This document shows positions 8,100 to 17,089 of a stretch of 64,000 nt of DNA, piece by piece. Where the stretch lies: positions 620,001 through 684,000 of the forward strand of contig NZ_JAVIWQ010000002.1 in NCBI RefSeq assembly GCF_034313965.1, written 5' to 3'. The notes below the pieces were generated by a model. It did not search any database. It saw only the letters and a list, made by a program, of their open reading frames with translations, and had not been told where the DNA came from. The DNA comes from Herbaspirillum sp. RTI4. Lineage in GTDB: Bacteria; Pseudomonadota; Gammaproteobacteria; Burkholderiales; Burkholderiaceae_D. Position 1 is the first letter of the stretch. The number at the start of each line of letters is the position of its first letter. The position numbers and the translations under genes are program-made.

Positions 8100-8124
8100 G
8101 CACTTATTGTGCATTGCAACACAA

Positions 8125-9279
8125 CTATTTTTCAGAGGCATTTTTCCCGTATTCATGCACCACAACACCGGCATCGGTGGGTTCAAAAATCCAACCCTGG
8201 TCGCTGTCGATGGCTTTTAATGCGTCGTTATAGCCCTGTTCCCAGCGCCATTCAATGGAGCCACGGGCGAAATTGACGTCCTTGGAAGCCATGTTCCAGT
8301 CTCGTCCGGCATAGGCCAGCCGCAAAATATGAATGGTGCCGTCGTTTTCCAGTGCCGCCAAATCTTTCAGGTCGGCATGTTTGCGTGTGGCAGCGGGGAG
8401 TCGTTCATACAGATCGCGCATCTGGCGGCGCATCTGATGGGTGTGCAGGTAGGCATCGATGTGGCGTTGCGAACGGGAGGCGAAGGTCACGTCCTTTTGC
8501 CGGGTCTGCACTTCTTCCAGGGTGCGCGGTTCATTGCCGTCGGCGTGCCACAGGTCGACCATGACGCACAGCGTGTTGCGGCCGGGTGCGTCGTCCAGCA
8601 CCACTTCCAGCGGGGTATTGGAGTACAGGCCGCCGTCCCAGTAGAGATCGCCGTCCACCCGTATCGGGGCAAAGCCGGGGGGCAGCGCGCCGCTGGCCAT
8701 GATGTGTTCGGGGCCGATGCGTTGTGTGCTGCTGTCGAAATTGACCAGCGTGCCGGTCGCGACTTTCACTGCGCTGACGGTCAGGCGCATGCTTTTGTCG
8801 CTATTGAGATAGTCGAAGTCGACCAGCCCCTCCAGTGTGGTGCGCAAGGCCGAGGTGTCGTAAAAGCTGGCGTTTTCAGGCGGAACCGGCAGTCCCATTG
8901 CAAAGGGATTGAACGGGCGCGGAGAAAAAAAGCCGGGGACGCCGCGGGCGAAGGTGTCCATGGTCAATAGCCAGGTATTGAGCTGACGGGTGGCATCAGC
9001 CACGGCGTTCATGTCCAGTGCATCGTCGTGCGCGATGCCCTCCCAGAACTGACGCAAGCGGGTGATCCGTGTTTCGCGCGGGTTGCCGGCGATGATCGCG
9101 GCGTTGATGGCGCCAATCGAGGTGCCGACCACCCAGTCCGGAGTCAGGTTGCGTTCGTGCAGCGCTTGGTAAACCCCGGCCTGATAGACGCCCAACGCGC
9201 CGCCGCCTTGCAGGACGAGTGCAACATTCGGTCGCGTGGGGGAAGGGTCTTTTTTCTTGCCTGGTGTGCGCGTAGCCAT
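8125..9279 (-). CDS. Patatin-like phospholipase with DUF3734-type C-terminus
   Basis: A 384-residue predicted lipid acyl hydrolase. The oxyanion-hole motif QGGGALG lies at residues 24-30, the nucleophile elbow GTSIG at 52-56 (Ser54), and the catalytic Asp in WDGG at about residue 215, giving the Ser-Asp dyad of patatins. The C-terminal third (..RSQRHIDAYLHTHQMRRQMRDLYERLP..) resembles the DUF3734 extension found in bacterial patatins linked to PHA-forming organisms. The chosen start at 9279 (MATRTPGKKK) has AAAGGA upstream; an in-frame ATG 28 codons earlier has no ribosome site. There is no signal peptide, so it is cytosolic or granule-bound. It lies upstream of the phasin gene on the same strand, hinting at PHA-granule lipid work (inference). 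Confidence 0.88.
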   Translation of the reverse strand: MATRTPGKKKDPSPTRPNVALVLQGGGALGVYQAGVYQALHERNLTPDWVVGTSIGAINAAIIAGNPRETRITRLRQFWEGIAHDDALDMNAVADATRQLNTWLLTMDTFARGVPGFFSPRPFNPFAMGLPVPPENASFYDTSALRTTLEGLVDFDYLNSDKSMRLTVSAVKVATGTLVNFDSSTQRIGPEHIMASGALPPGFAPIRVDGDLYWDGGLYSNTPLEVVLDDAPGRNTLCVMVDLWHADGNEPRTLEEVQTRQKDVTFASRSQRHIDAYLHTHQMRRQMRDLYERLPAATRKHADLKDLAALENDGTIHILRLAYAGRDWNMASKDVNFARGSIEWRWEQGYNDALKAIDSDQGWIFEPTDAGVVVHEYGKNASEK

Positions 9280-9398
9280 GATGGAGGATCCTTTGATGAG
9301 CTGCGGGAAACGGAATGGCAGAGCACGTTCGTGATGTTGCTGGAGCCCGGTCGAATGAAACATTAATACGCCGGACGACGGGAGAACCAGGCAGTGTA

Positions 9399-9611
9399 CT
9401 AAGTATGCGTTTGCCAGTTTTCCAATAGCGTACGTTGCTTGTTTTCCAGTGCGTCCAGGGCGAGTTTGCCGCGATGCTCAAAAATCATCAGGGCGTAGAG
9501 ACTGGCGAGGGCGTTGACTTCGCTAGATAAGGCGCATTCCTCGCCAGTAGCGGGGGATTGCAGTCGCCAGAAATTGATGGCGGCTTCCAGTTCAGTAAGG
9601 GTAATTTCCAT
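9399..9611 (-). CDS. DUF3717 domain protein
   Basis: A 70-residue protein matching the small DUF3717 family of betaproteobacteria: the pattern ITLTELEAAINFWR at the N-terminus, then a central ALASLYALMI helix. It is predicted to be a soluble, all-helical cytosolic protein; the family has no known function. It is encoded about 120 bases upstream of the patatin-like gene on the same strand. The ribosome site is weak, and the start at 9611 is the first ATG that gives the full family N-terminus. The adjoining 245 bases up to kup hold no other gene. Confidence 0.75.
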   Translation of the reverse strand: MEITLTELEAAINFWRLQSPATGEECALSSEVNALASLYALMIFEHRGKLALDALENKQRTLLENWQTHT

Positions 9612-9856
9612 AAGGCAATGATTCCGGTGGGCGCTATCGTAGCCGCTGAGAGTGGCTGAAGTGTAGCGTAAAAATATGACCGGGCTTGTCTGGGTGTGTG
9701 TGGCTGTCTTCTAGGCTTCCCGTAGGGCACTGTCAAGTTATTTTGCGGTGCAACGCAGATTTTCTGCAACGTCTGAGTGACGATGAATGCATTTTTGAGT
9801 GAAGCTCCAAATAGTACGATAAAGTACGCGCAATTGCTTTTACCCTCGGGATATCC

Positions 9857-11758
9857 ATGCGCTCTTCAACAGTTCGGCCCAATCATTCCTTTCGTTCACA
9901 ACGCTTGCACATCATCACTTTGGCGGCGCTGGGAGTGGTGTTCGGTGATATCGGTACCAGCCCTCTTTATGCGCTGAAAGAATGCTTCAGTCCGGAACAC
10001 GGGATTCCTTTTTCGGCAGCGGGCGTGCTGGGCATCATTTCCATGCTGTTCTGGGCTATTACGATTGTGGTCTCGCTCAAATACATCATGTTTGTCATGC
10101 GGGCCGACAATAACGGCGAAGGTGGCGTACTGGCGCTGATGGCGCTGTCGCTGCGCACGGCGGTGGCCGGATCGCGCTGGGCCAAGCTGCTGATGATGCT
10201 GGGCGTGTTCGGTGCCTGCATGTTTTATGGCGATGTCGTGATTACGCCGGCCATTTCCGTGCTGTCTGCGGTGGAGGGGCTGACCATTGCCGCCCCTTCA
10301 TTTACCCAGTGGGTAGTGCCGGTCACTATTGTGATTCTGGTGGCGCTGTTTCTGTTGCAGCGGCATGGCACGACGGTGGTGGGCAAGCTGTTCGGCCCGG
10401 TCATGTTTCTGTGGTTCTTTGCCCTGGCAGTGCTGGGGGTAATGAATATCGTCAAGGCACCCGAAATCCTCGCGGCAATTAATCCCTACTATGCAGTGAA
10501 CTTCATGCTCCAGCATTCCTGGCAAGCATTCATCGTGCTGGGTTCGGTCGTGCTGGTGCTGACCGGCGCCGAGGCGCTGTACGCAGACATGGGGCATTTC
10601 GGTATTCGTCCGATTCGCTATGCGTGGTTGTACACCGTTATGCCGAGCTTGCTGATCAATTATTTCGGACAGGGCGCGAACCTGCTGGTGCATCCGGCAG
10701 CCGTAGAAAATCCCTTCTTCCTGATGATGCCGGAGTGGATGCTGGTGCCGATGGTGTTGCTGGCGACACTAGCCACGGTGATTGCTTCGCAGGCGGTGAT
10801 TTCGGGCGCGTTTTCACTGACCAGTCAGGCGATTCTGCTGGGCTTTGTGCCGCGCATGAAAATTTTGCATACCTCGGAAGACGAGCGCGGACAAATTTAC
10901 ATTCCGGTGATCAACTGGATGCTGCTGGTTCTGGTATTGGCTGTCGTGCTGGCATTCAAGAAGTCCGACGCTCTGGCTGCCGCTTATGGTGTCGCTGTGA
11001 CGACCACCATGGTCATCACTACGGTGTTGGCCGGCGTGGTGATGCGCCGCGACTGGAAATGGAGCCGACCGATCGTGGTGCTGGTCATCAGCTCTTTCTT
11101 CATCGTTGACTTCGCCTTTTTTGCTGCCAATCTGTTGAAAATAGCCGACGGTGGCTGGTTCCCGTTGCTGCTGGGCGGCTTCGCGTTCTTCCTGCTGATG
11201 ACGTGGTACTCGGGACGGATGTTGCTGCGCACGCGCACCAAGGACGATGGCATTCCGCTGGTGCCTTTTGTGGAGGGCTTGCTGGCCCATCCTCCGCACC
11301 GGGTCGGCGGCACAGCCGTGTTCATGAGCGGTAATATCGATACGGTGCCGGTAGCCTTGCTGCATAACCTGAAGCACAACCGCATCCTGCATGAACGGGT
11401 GTTCTTCCTGAAAATCAGTATCTGGGATGTGCCCTACATCAGCGATGAAAAACGCCTGACCCTGACGGAACTGGGCGGCAATCTTTATGTACTGCGCGCA
11501 GTGTTCGGCTTCAAGGAAGCGCCTGACGTCAATCGGGTGATGGCGCTGATGAGCGAGCGCTTCGGTCAGGAATTCGACTTGATGGACACCTCGTTCTTCC
11601 TGGCGCGCGATTCGGTGGTGCCAAGCAAGCTGATGGGAATGTCCTTGTGGCGCGAGCAATTATTCGCCTGGATGTATCAGAACGGCGCGAAGCCTTCGGA
11701 CTTTTTCCGCATTCCGCCTAACCGTGTGGTGGAACTGGGAACCAAGGTGGAGATTTAA
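9857..11758 (+). CDS. kup: Low-affinity potassium transporter Kup
   Basis: A 633-residue KUP/HAK/KT K+/H+ symporter of the inner membrane, close to the usual 620-630 residues. The family signature [17 protein letters not shown] is at about residues 31-47, followed by about 12 transmembrane helices up to residue ~460 (including [19 protein letters not shown] and [13 protein letters not shown]). A soluble C-terminal domain with a conserved [19 protein letters not shown] stretch then follows. The start at 9857 gives the family length; the ribosome site is only moderate. It is transcribed alone toward the ntrX end of the convergent ntrYX operon and ends at a strong terminator. Confidence 0.95.
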   Translation: MRSSTVRPNHSFRSQRLHIITLAALGVVFGDIGTSPLYALKECFSPEHGIPFSAAGVLGIISMLFWAITIVVSLKYIMFVMRADNNGEGGVLALMALSLRTAVAGSRWAKLLMMLGVFGACMFYGDVVITPAISVLSAVEGLTIAAPSFTQWVVPVTIVILVALFLLQRHGTTVVGKLFGPVMFLWFFALAVLGVMNIVKAPEILAAINPYYAVNFMLQHSWQAFIVLGSVVLVLTGAEALYADMGHFGIRPIRYAWLYTVMPSLLINYFGQGANLLVHPAAVENPFFLMMPEWMLVPMVLLATLATVIASQAVISGAFSLTSQAILLGFVPRMKILHTSEDERGQIYIPVINWMLLVLVLAVVLAFKKSDALAAAYGVAVTTTMVITTVLAGVVMRRDWKWSRPIVVLVISSFFIVDFAFFAANLLKIADGGWFPLLLGGFAFFLLMTWYSGRMLLRTRTKDDGIPLVPFVEGLLAHPPHRVGGTAVFMSGNIDTVPVALLHNLKHNRILHERVFFLKISIWDVPYISDEKRLTLTELGGNLYVLRAVFGFKEAPDVNRVMALMSERFGQEFDLMDTSFFLARDSVVPSKLMGMSLWREQLFAWMYQNGAKPSDFFRIPPNRVVELGTKVEI

Positions 11759-11794
11759 GGACCGGCTGATTCAATAGATTCTGGACAGCAGATG

Positions 11795-11829
11795 CCCGCC
11801 GTACTTAACAGTGCGGCGGGATTTTTTTT
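11795..11829 (+). terminator. Intrinsic terminator after kup
   Basis: A GC-rich stem (CCCGCCGTAC against GTGCGGCGGG) is followed by an eight-base T-run (11822-11829), 37 bases after the kup stop. Confidence 0.88.
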
Positions 11830-11969
11830 GACTGAGCTTGCGCTGTTTTTGGGCTTTGATCAGAGACGCTCTGAAGAAATGGACGGGGAAGCAGGGAGAG
11901 GATGGGGGATGAAGTTCTTCTGCGGCAAGCGACCGTCGGCATGGCGCCGGACGACGGTCGCTGCGCCGG

Positions 11970-12692
11970 TTACAGCGCTTTGCGTGCGAGTTTACCCGGT
12001 TCGACGCCGAGTTGCTTGAGTTTGCGGTAAAGATGGGTCCGTTCCAGTCCGGTACGTTCCGCCACGCGCGTCATGCTGCCGTTTTCTTGTACCAGGTGGT
12101 ATTCGAAATAGGCGCGCTCGAAGGCGTCGCGTGCTTCGCGCAGGGGAAGGTCGAAAGAAATGTTGGCGGCATTATCCGGCGTCGACGACTGGCTGGTGCT
12201 ATGCGCGCCTTCTGGCGTGATATCCGCGTTGGCGGCGATTGCCTGAAGCGAGGCCGGAGTGCTTGTGTTTGCCGAATCACCGGCGGGCGTTACGGGACGC
12301 AGATAGGTGGCAGGACGGACGGCGTCGCGGGTATGCACCAATCCTTGCTGTACCGCTTTCAGCAGTTTTTGCAGTGCGATTGGCTTCTCCAGGAAGTTGA
12401 GCGCCCCGATGCGGGTTGCCTCCACTGCCGTATCAATCGTGGCGTGACCGGACATCATGATCACCGGCATGGTCAAAAGACCATCCCGTTGCCATTCCTT
12501 GAGCAGTGTTACGCCATCGGTGTCGGGCATCCAAATATCGAGCAGCACCAGATCCGGCACGATGGATAGGCGCAATTCGCGCGCCTGCTGCGCATTTTCT
12601 GCGCTGGACACAACGTGTCCCTCATCACCCAGAATTTCCGATAACAGTTCGCGGATTCCCATTTCGTCGTCAACGACCAGGATGTTAGCCAT
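11970..12692 (-). CDS. ntrX: NtrX-type response regulator lacking the AAA+ domain
   Basis: A 240-residue response regulator paired with the adjacent NtrY kinase. The receiver domain (residues 1-120) has the acidic pair Asp8/Asp9, the phospho-acceptor Asp52 in LLDIWMPDTDG, and Lys103 in EKPIAL. A Ser/Thr/Ala-rich linker of about 60 residues replaces the sigma-54-activating AAA+ ATPase module, with no Walker A or GAFTGA motif. The C-terminus (about 186-235) is a Fis-type helix-turn-helix (MTRVAERTGLERTHLYRKLKQLGV). NtrX proteins are usually about 450 residues, so this is the short form. It should bind DNA but not activate sigma-54 directly. It follows ntrY by 14 bases and is surely co-transcribed. 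Confidence 0.88.
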   Translation of the reverse strand: MANILVVDDEMGIRELLSEILGDEGHVVSSAENAQQARELRLSIVPDLVLLDIWMPDTDGVTLLKEWQRDGLLTMPVIMMSGHATIDTAVEATRIGALNFLEKPIALQKLLKAVQQGLVHTRDAVRPATYLRPVTPAGDSANTSTPASLQAIAANADITPEGAHSTSQSSTPDNAANISFDLPLREARDAFERAYFEYHLVQENGSMTRVAERTGLERTHLYRKLKQLGVEPGKLARKAL

Positions 12693-12706
12693 TTGCCTCT
12701 TTCCTC

Positions 12707-14968
12707 TTATACGTCCGGTGCTAACTTTAACAGCAAAATTAGTATTTTTGCGCCACTTGTATCCACTCGATTTTGAATATCGATTCTGCCACTGTGTTCG
12801 TCGATGATTTTTTTGACCATGGCCAAGCCCAGACCGGTGCCTCGGGCCTTCGATGTGACATAGGGTTCGAAGGCGCGCGTGAGTATTTTTTGCGCGAAGC
12901 CGGGGCCATTATCAATAATCGAAACGCGCACGGCCTTGTCAGATAAACCATCGGCGCTGGCATAGTGTACTTGTTCCGTCACGATATCGATGCGCGGCGT
13001 CGGCTGGCCACTGTCGGTGACGGCATCCTGCGCATTTTGCAGCAAGTTATGGATCACTTGCCGCAGTTGCGTCGCGTCGCCCAGAATCTTGGGCAGATCC
13101 GGTGCCAAATGGGCATGGATGATGTCGCGGTCGTCGCCGGCCAGATATAAATTCAGAATTTCGCTGACCAGCGCATTCAGGTCGAGCACTTCCGGCTTGG
13201 CTTGCGGCACGCGGGCATAGTCACGGAAATCGTCCACCATGCGCTTCATCGCCGTCACCTGATTGACGATGGTGGTGGTGCTTTTCTCAAGGATGGCAGC
13301 ATCCGGCGGCATCAGCTTGTCTGCCAGACGCATTTGCAGGCGCTCGGCCGATAACTGGATAGGCGTCAGCGGATTTTTAATTTCATGCGCCAACCGACGG
13401 GCCACTTCGCCCCAGGCGATCGAGCGCTGGGCTGAAATTACATTACTGATGTCGTCGAATACCACGACATAGCCAACACCGTCGCCCACCGGCAGATGCG
13501 AGCCGCGTGCCAGCAGCGTGACGGTATGGTTGTTTTCATTATCAGCGTGTTCGAGCGGCAACTCGATCTGCCGCTGCCAGTGCAGACTGTCGCCGGCGGC
13601 AGAGCCGACACCGAGATGGGCGTGCTGCTCGGAAAAGGCTTTGATGATCGCTTCGGAAAAGAAGTGCTGGCCGGGGATCGCGAGCAGTGGCGTACCGATG
13701 TGGGGACTGAAATCGTATTCCAGGATGCGGTCCACCGAGCCATTGCTGCTGACCAATTGAAACTGTTCGTCCAGCACCATCACGCCCGCCGACATATTCG
13801 CCAGCACCGACTCCAGATAGGCTTTGGCGTTCTCCAGCTTGGCGCGGTTTTCTTCGACTGTGGTGCGGGCATCCAGCAGTTGCCGGGTCATGATGTTGAA
13901 GGATTTGGTGAGGGTGCCGAGTTCGTCGGCGCTGGAAACGATAGGGCGTGGCGAGAAATTGCCCTCGGCCACGGCCTTGGTTCCTTGCGCCAGCAACAGC
14001 AGCGGCTTGACCAGATCGGTGGCGATCAGGAAGGCGCTGGCAATGGCGCCGAAGATGGCCAGCAGCAGCGTCAGCGTCAGCGTCACCAGATAGATTTTGC
14101 GCAGGCCGGAACGCGATACTGAGCGTTGCTGATATTCGCTGTAGGCGGCGCGCAGGGTTTCCGCATTAGCCGCCAGATAGCCCGGTACCGGTTGCAATAT
14201 CTGGAGGTAGCGCTCGCTGTTGGGCGCTGTGAGTGAATGGCTGGCGCTGTGGATGACCACGACCACGTGCAGTCGCAGATCGTGGTCGCCGTCATCATTG
14301 ATTGACCTGGGGGTACTACGGGTGTCGTCGCTTTCAACGACCGCGAAGCCGCGCGACATTCTCGCTTGCGTCAGCATCGTTGGCGTCGGCAAGGTCGGCG
14401 TGAGCGAACCCAGATTGCCGCCGACCGAGGCCAGTACCTGCCCGTTGCCGGTAACGACCGACGCTTCCAGATTTTGATCGCGCAGCCGGGATAAATAAAC
14501 GACTTGCGCGGACTCCGGCATGTCGGCCAGCTCCTGCGCCATAGATCGTGCGCGGACGGTGAGGTCGGTCAGCGAGGCGTCCAGCGCGCTGCGGCCGAGG
14601 TTGAGGCCGGCTTCCAGCGCCGATTCAATGCGGACATCGAACCAGGATTCAATCGAGCGCGAGACAAATTGCACCGACACCATGTAAATGACCACGCCGG
14701 GCAAAATACCGATGACTGCAAACAGCATCACCAGCCGCGCCATCAGCCGTGAACCAAAAACGCCGCGCCGGTAGCGTTTGTACAGACGCGCCAGCAGCAT
14801 GATGACCAGGCACAGCAGGCCGATGGTTACCAGCGCATTGAGGCCCAGTAGCAAGGAGTAGTGTTGTTCGAAAAAAGCGGAGTTTTCTGAGGCAGAGGCG
14901 AGCAAGAACAACAAAATGGCAGAGGCCGCGCCGGCAATCACGAGCAGGTAGCGGATGGTGCGGCTCAT
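12707..14968 (-). CDS. ntrY: NtrY-type membrane sensor histidine kinase
   Basis: A 753-residue sensor kinase. Transmembrane helices lie at about 5-25, 38-62 and 78-100, a periplasmic sensor region at 100-290, and a further helix at about 291-316. A HAMP domain follows (317-370), then a PAS-like domain (378-510), HisKA with the phospho-accepting His528 in RRLAHEIKNPLTP, and HATPase with N-box (640-650), DNGPGF (686-691) and GTGLGLAMV (710-718). The layout is that of NtrY, which phosphorylates NtrX and in other proteobacteria affects nitrogen metabolism, redox response and envelope traits. Its ATG overlaps the stop of the DUF4390 gene, so the two are translationally coupled. The signal sensed here is not known. 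Confidence 0.93.
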   Translation of the reverse strand: MSRTIRYLLVIAGAASAILLFLLASASENSAFFEQHYSLLLGLNALVTIGLLCLVIMLLARLYKRYRRGVFGSRLMARLVMLFAVIGILPGVVIYMVSVQFVSRSIESWFDVRIESALEAGLNLGRSALDASLTDLTVRARSMAQELADMPESAQVVYLSRLRDQNLEASVVTGNGQVLASVGGNLGSLTPTLPTPTMLTQARMSRGFAVVESDDTRSTPRSINDDGDHDLRLHVVVVIHSASHSLTAPNSERYLQILQPVPGYLAANAETLRAAYSEYQQRSVSRSGLRKIYLVTLTLTLLLAIFGAIASAFLIATDLVKPLLLLAQGTKAVAEGNFSPRPIVSSADELGTLTKSFNIMTRQLLDARTTVEENRAKLENAKAYLESVLANMSAGVMVLDEQFQLVSSNGSVDRILEYDFSPHIGTPLLAIPGQHFFSEAIIKAFSEQHAHLGVGSAAGDSLHWQRQIELPLEHADNENNHTVTLLARGSHLPVGDGVGYVVVFDDISNVISAQRSIAWGEVARRLAHEIKNPLTPIQLSAERLQMRLADKLMPPDAAILEKSTTTIVNQVTAMKRMVDDFRDYARVPQAKPEVLDLNALVSEILNLYLAGDDRDIIHAHLAPDLPKILGDATQLRQVIHNLLQNAQDAVTDSGQPTPRIDIVTEQVHYASADGLSDKAVRVSIIDNGPGFAQKILTRAFEPYVTSKARGTGLGLAMVKKIIDEHSGRIDIQNRVDTSGAKILILLLKLAPDV

Positions 14969-15576
14969 TCAGGCTTGAAGGAGAACGTTTTCCAGTCGGA
15001 GGAAAAGCGCCAGTCGCTGTTGTTGAGCGCATTGATCTGGAACGGCTTGGGCAATTGGGCCACATCCAGGTACATGCGCAAGCTGACTGCGTAGACCTCG
15101 CCGGATTTGAGCGTGCCTTTTTCTGCGATCAGCCAGCGGTTCGGACGACGCAGCAGCGACAGTGCGTCGTCGAGGGAGCTAAAATTTTGTTGCAACTGGC
15201 CGGTGACCGCCGCATGGTACTGGCGCGTCAGGACATTGTAGGAAAGTCGGATGGTGCGGGAGGTGGAAATGGCGGTTTCATCGAGCCAGTACCAGCGCTT
15301 GCGTGTCAGTTGCAGGTCGGTGGTGAAATACAGTGGCACGCCGCGCACGAGTGCGTCTTCCAGCCCATGATTGAGTTCAAACGTATAGCTGGTCGCTAAG
15401 CGATAACCCTCATCGGTAGATTCCAGCGACGCCTGCGCCAGTTCTATTTCAGCAGCATGGGCGGGAATCAGAACGCAAAGCAGCAGGGCAGTGAGGCAAG
15501 CACGCCAACATCGGGCCAGACGCTGCGGTAGCGAAAGACGTGCTGCAAGAAGGCGCAGAGGAAAATAAATCGTCAA
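14965..15576 (-). CDS. DUF4390 domain protein, exported
   Basis: A 203-residue protein with an N-terminal hydrophobic segment (about residues 27-41, ending ..PAHAAE) that looks like a signal peptide with an unusually long basic lead (LAARLSLPQRLARCWRA). The rest fits the DUF4390 family: a beta-rich domain with VRGVPLYFTTDLQLTRKRWYWLDE and the RLSYNVLTRQYH pattern. It is probably periplasmic. It overlaps rsmB upstream (ATGA-type, 4 bases) and ntrY downstream (4 bases), and so sits inside a tightly coupled operon with the NtrY kinase. Because its predicted location is the same as NtrY's sensor domain, an accessory role in sensing is plausible but unproven. Confidence 0.85.
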   Translation of the reverse strand: MTIYFPLRLLAARLSLPQRLARCWRACLTALLLCVLIPAHAAEIELAQASLESTDEGYRLATSYTFELNHGLEDALVRGVPLYFTTDLQLTRKRWYWLDETAISTSRTIRLSYNVLTRQYHAAVTGQLQQNFSSLDDALSLLRRPNRWLIAEKGTLKSGEVYAVSLRMYLDVAQLPKPFQINALNNSDWRFSSDWKTFSFKPE

Positions 15577-16886
15577 GGCAATACACCCGGTTTTTGGAAC
15601 AGCGCATAAAACAGACCGTCATGGTCAACTTCTGCATTGGCGGTCGGCAACAACTGGCCGGGAGCGGGCAGGCGGATGGCTTGATTGCGGATGGCGAAAG
15701 CAGATGCCTGTTGCTCCGACTCCTGGGGCCATACCGAGCAGGTAACAAGCAGCAATTTACCATCGGGCCGTAGCATCTGCCAAAGGTTGTCCAGGATTTT
15801 CGTGGAAAGTGTTGCTAGTTGGAGGGTGTCGGATTTGCGGCGCAGCCAGCGGATGTCAGGATGGCGGCGCACGATGCCGGAGGCGGTGCAGGGCACATCG
15901 GCCAGGATGCGGTCGAAGGGCAGGCCGTCCCACCAGTCGCGGCCAGTAGCGTCGCCGCAGACCAGATGCGCTTGCAGCTGCAAGCGGTCCAGATTTTCCT
16001 GCACCCGCGTCAAGCGGCGGGGATCGTGATCTAAGGCATACAAATCCAGGTCGGCCACTTCCAGCAGGTGGCCGGTTTTGCCGCCGGGCGCGGCGCAAGC
16101 GTCCAGTACGCGCATGCCATCCTGTACATCCAGCAGCGGTGCGGCCTGTTGCGTGGCGGCATCCTGCACCGAGATCAAACCGTCGGCGAAGCCCGGCAAT
16201 TGCGCTACCGGGACCGGTTTGAGCAGACGAATAGCGTCCGGCCCGATCTGACGGGCGGACATGCTGCGCTGTTCGAGGGTCAGTAAATAATCGGCGACAG
16301 AGGTGCGACGGCGGTTGACGCGCAATGTCAGCGGGGGCGGCTGATTGCCGGCCGTCAGGATGTCTTTCCAATCGCGCGGGTAGACTTCCCGCATGCGGTC
16401 GATCCACCAGGTGGGGTAGTTCCATGCACCGGGCGGCGTTTTTCCGGCTTGCTCCAGCAGCATCGCCTCTTCGCGCAGAAAACGGCGCAGGACGGCGTTG
16501 ACCATGCCCTTGGCATGCGCCATGTCGGGATCGTCTGCGGCAGCGGCGACGGCCTGATCGACCAGGGTAAAGCTGGGATAGGCGGCTTCGCCGCGTTCGG
16601 CGGCCAGCGCCAGCGCGCAGCACAGCAATCCATGCAGAATCGGTGGTTGCGGCGCTTTGGTGGTGAGTAATCCTAGTAGCACTTCCGCCATGCCAAGGCC
16701 GCGAATGGTGCGGTAGGCGATATCTTGAATCGCGCCCCGCGTGCCGGGAGGCGCATCCATTTCAGTAAAGACTTGCGTGAGTGCCAGAGGCAGCGCGCCG
16801 CCGGCGAGTACGCGGCTGACTGCGCGTGCGGCACCATGCAATTGGAAAGCCAGGGAATCATGGTGCAGGGAAAGAGTGGTCGTCAC
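15573..16886 (-). CDS. rsmB: 16S rRNA (cytosine-967-C5)-methyltransferase
   Basis: A 437-residue SAM-dependent RNA m5C methyltransferase acting on C967 of 16S rRNA. Residues 15-150 form the NusB-like RNA-binding domain. The catalytic domain has motif I LDACAAPGGKTGHL (261-274), motif IV ADVPCTASGIVRRHPD (329-344, Cys333), and motif VI TCSVWPQES with the nucleophilic Cys383. E. coli RsmB is 429 residues. It is the first gene of the rsmB-DUF4390-ntrY-ntrX operon, with 4-base overlaps to the next gene. Divergent from the MFS gene by about 200 bases, where the operon promoter must lie. Confidence 0.95.
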   Translation of the reverse strand: MTTTLSLHHDSLAFQLHGAARAVSRVLAGGALPLALTQVFTEMDAPPGTRGAIQDIAYRTIRGLGMAEVLLGLLTTKAPQPPILHGLLCCALALAAERGEAAYPSFTLVDQAVAAAADDPDMAHAKGMVNAVLRRFLREEAMLLEQAGKTPPGAWNYPTWWIDRMREVYPRDWKDILTAGNQPPPLTLRVNRRRTSVADYLLTLEQRSMSARQIGPDAIRLLKPVPVAQLPGFADGLISVQDAATQQAAPLLDVQDGMRVLDACAAPGGKTGHLLEVADLDLYALDHDPRRLTRVQENLDRLQLQAHLVCGDATGRDWWDGLPFDRILADVPCTASGIVRRHPDIRWLRRKSDTLQLATLSTKILDNLWQMLRPDGKLLLVTCSVWPQESEQQASAFAIRNQAIRLPAPGQLLPTANAEVDHDGLFYALFQKPGVLP

Positions 16887-17089
16887 GTTAAAGCCCGGTC
16901 GTGCCTGACGACAAAAACACCGTCGGCGAAATGGAGAAAAACTCGAACCCTCTGCCGGCGCTGCACAAGATGCTGCGGCCGTAGCGCGGCGCGCCAGTGT
17001 ACCAGTTCAAGCTGCGGAATCGGGTCTGTCCCGGCAATTTCCTTGCGTTTCAGATACAGTAAGCGGCTTTCTTTTACCGACTGCCCCTC

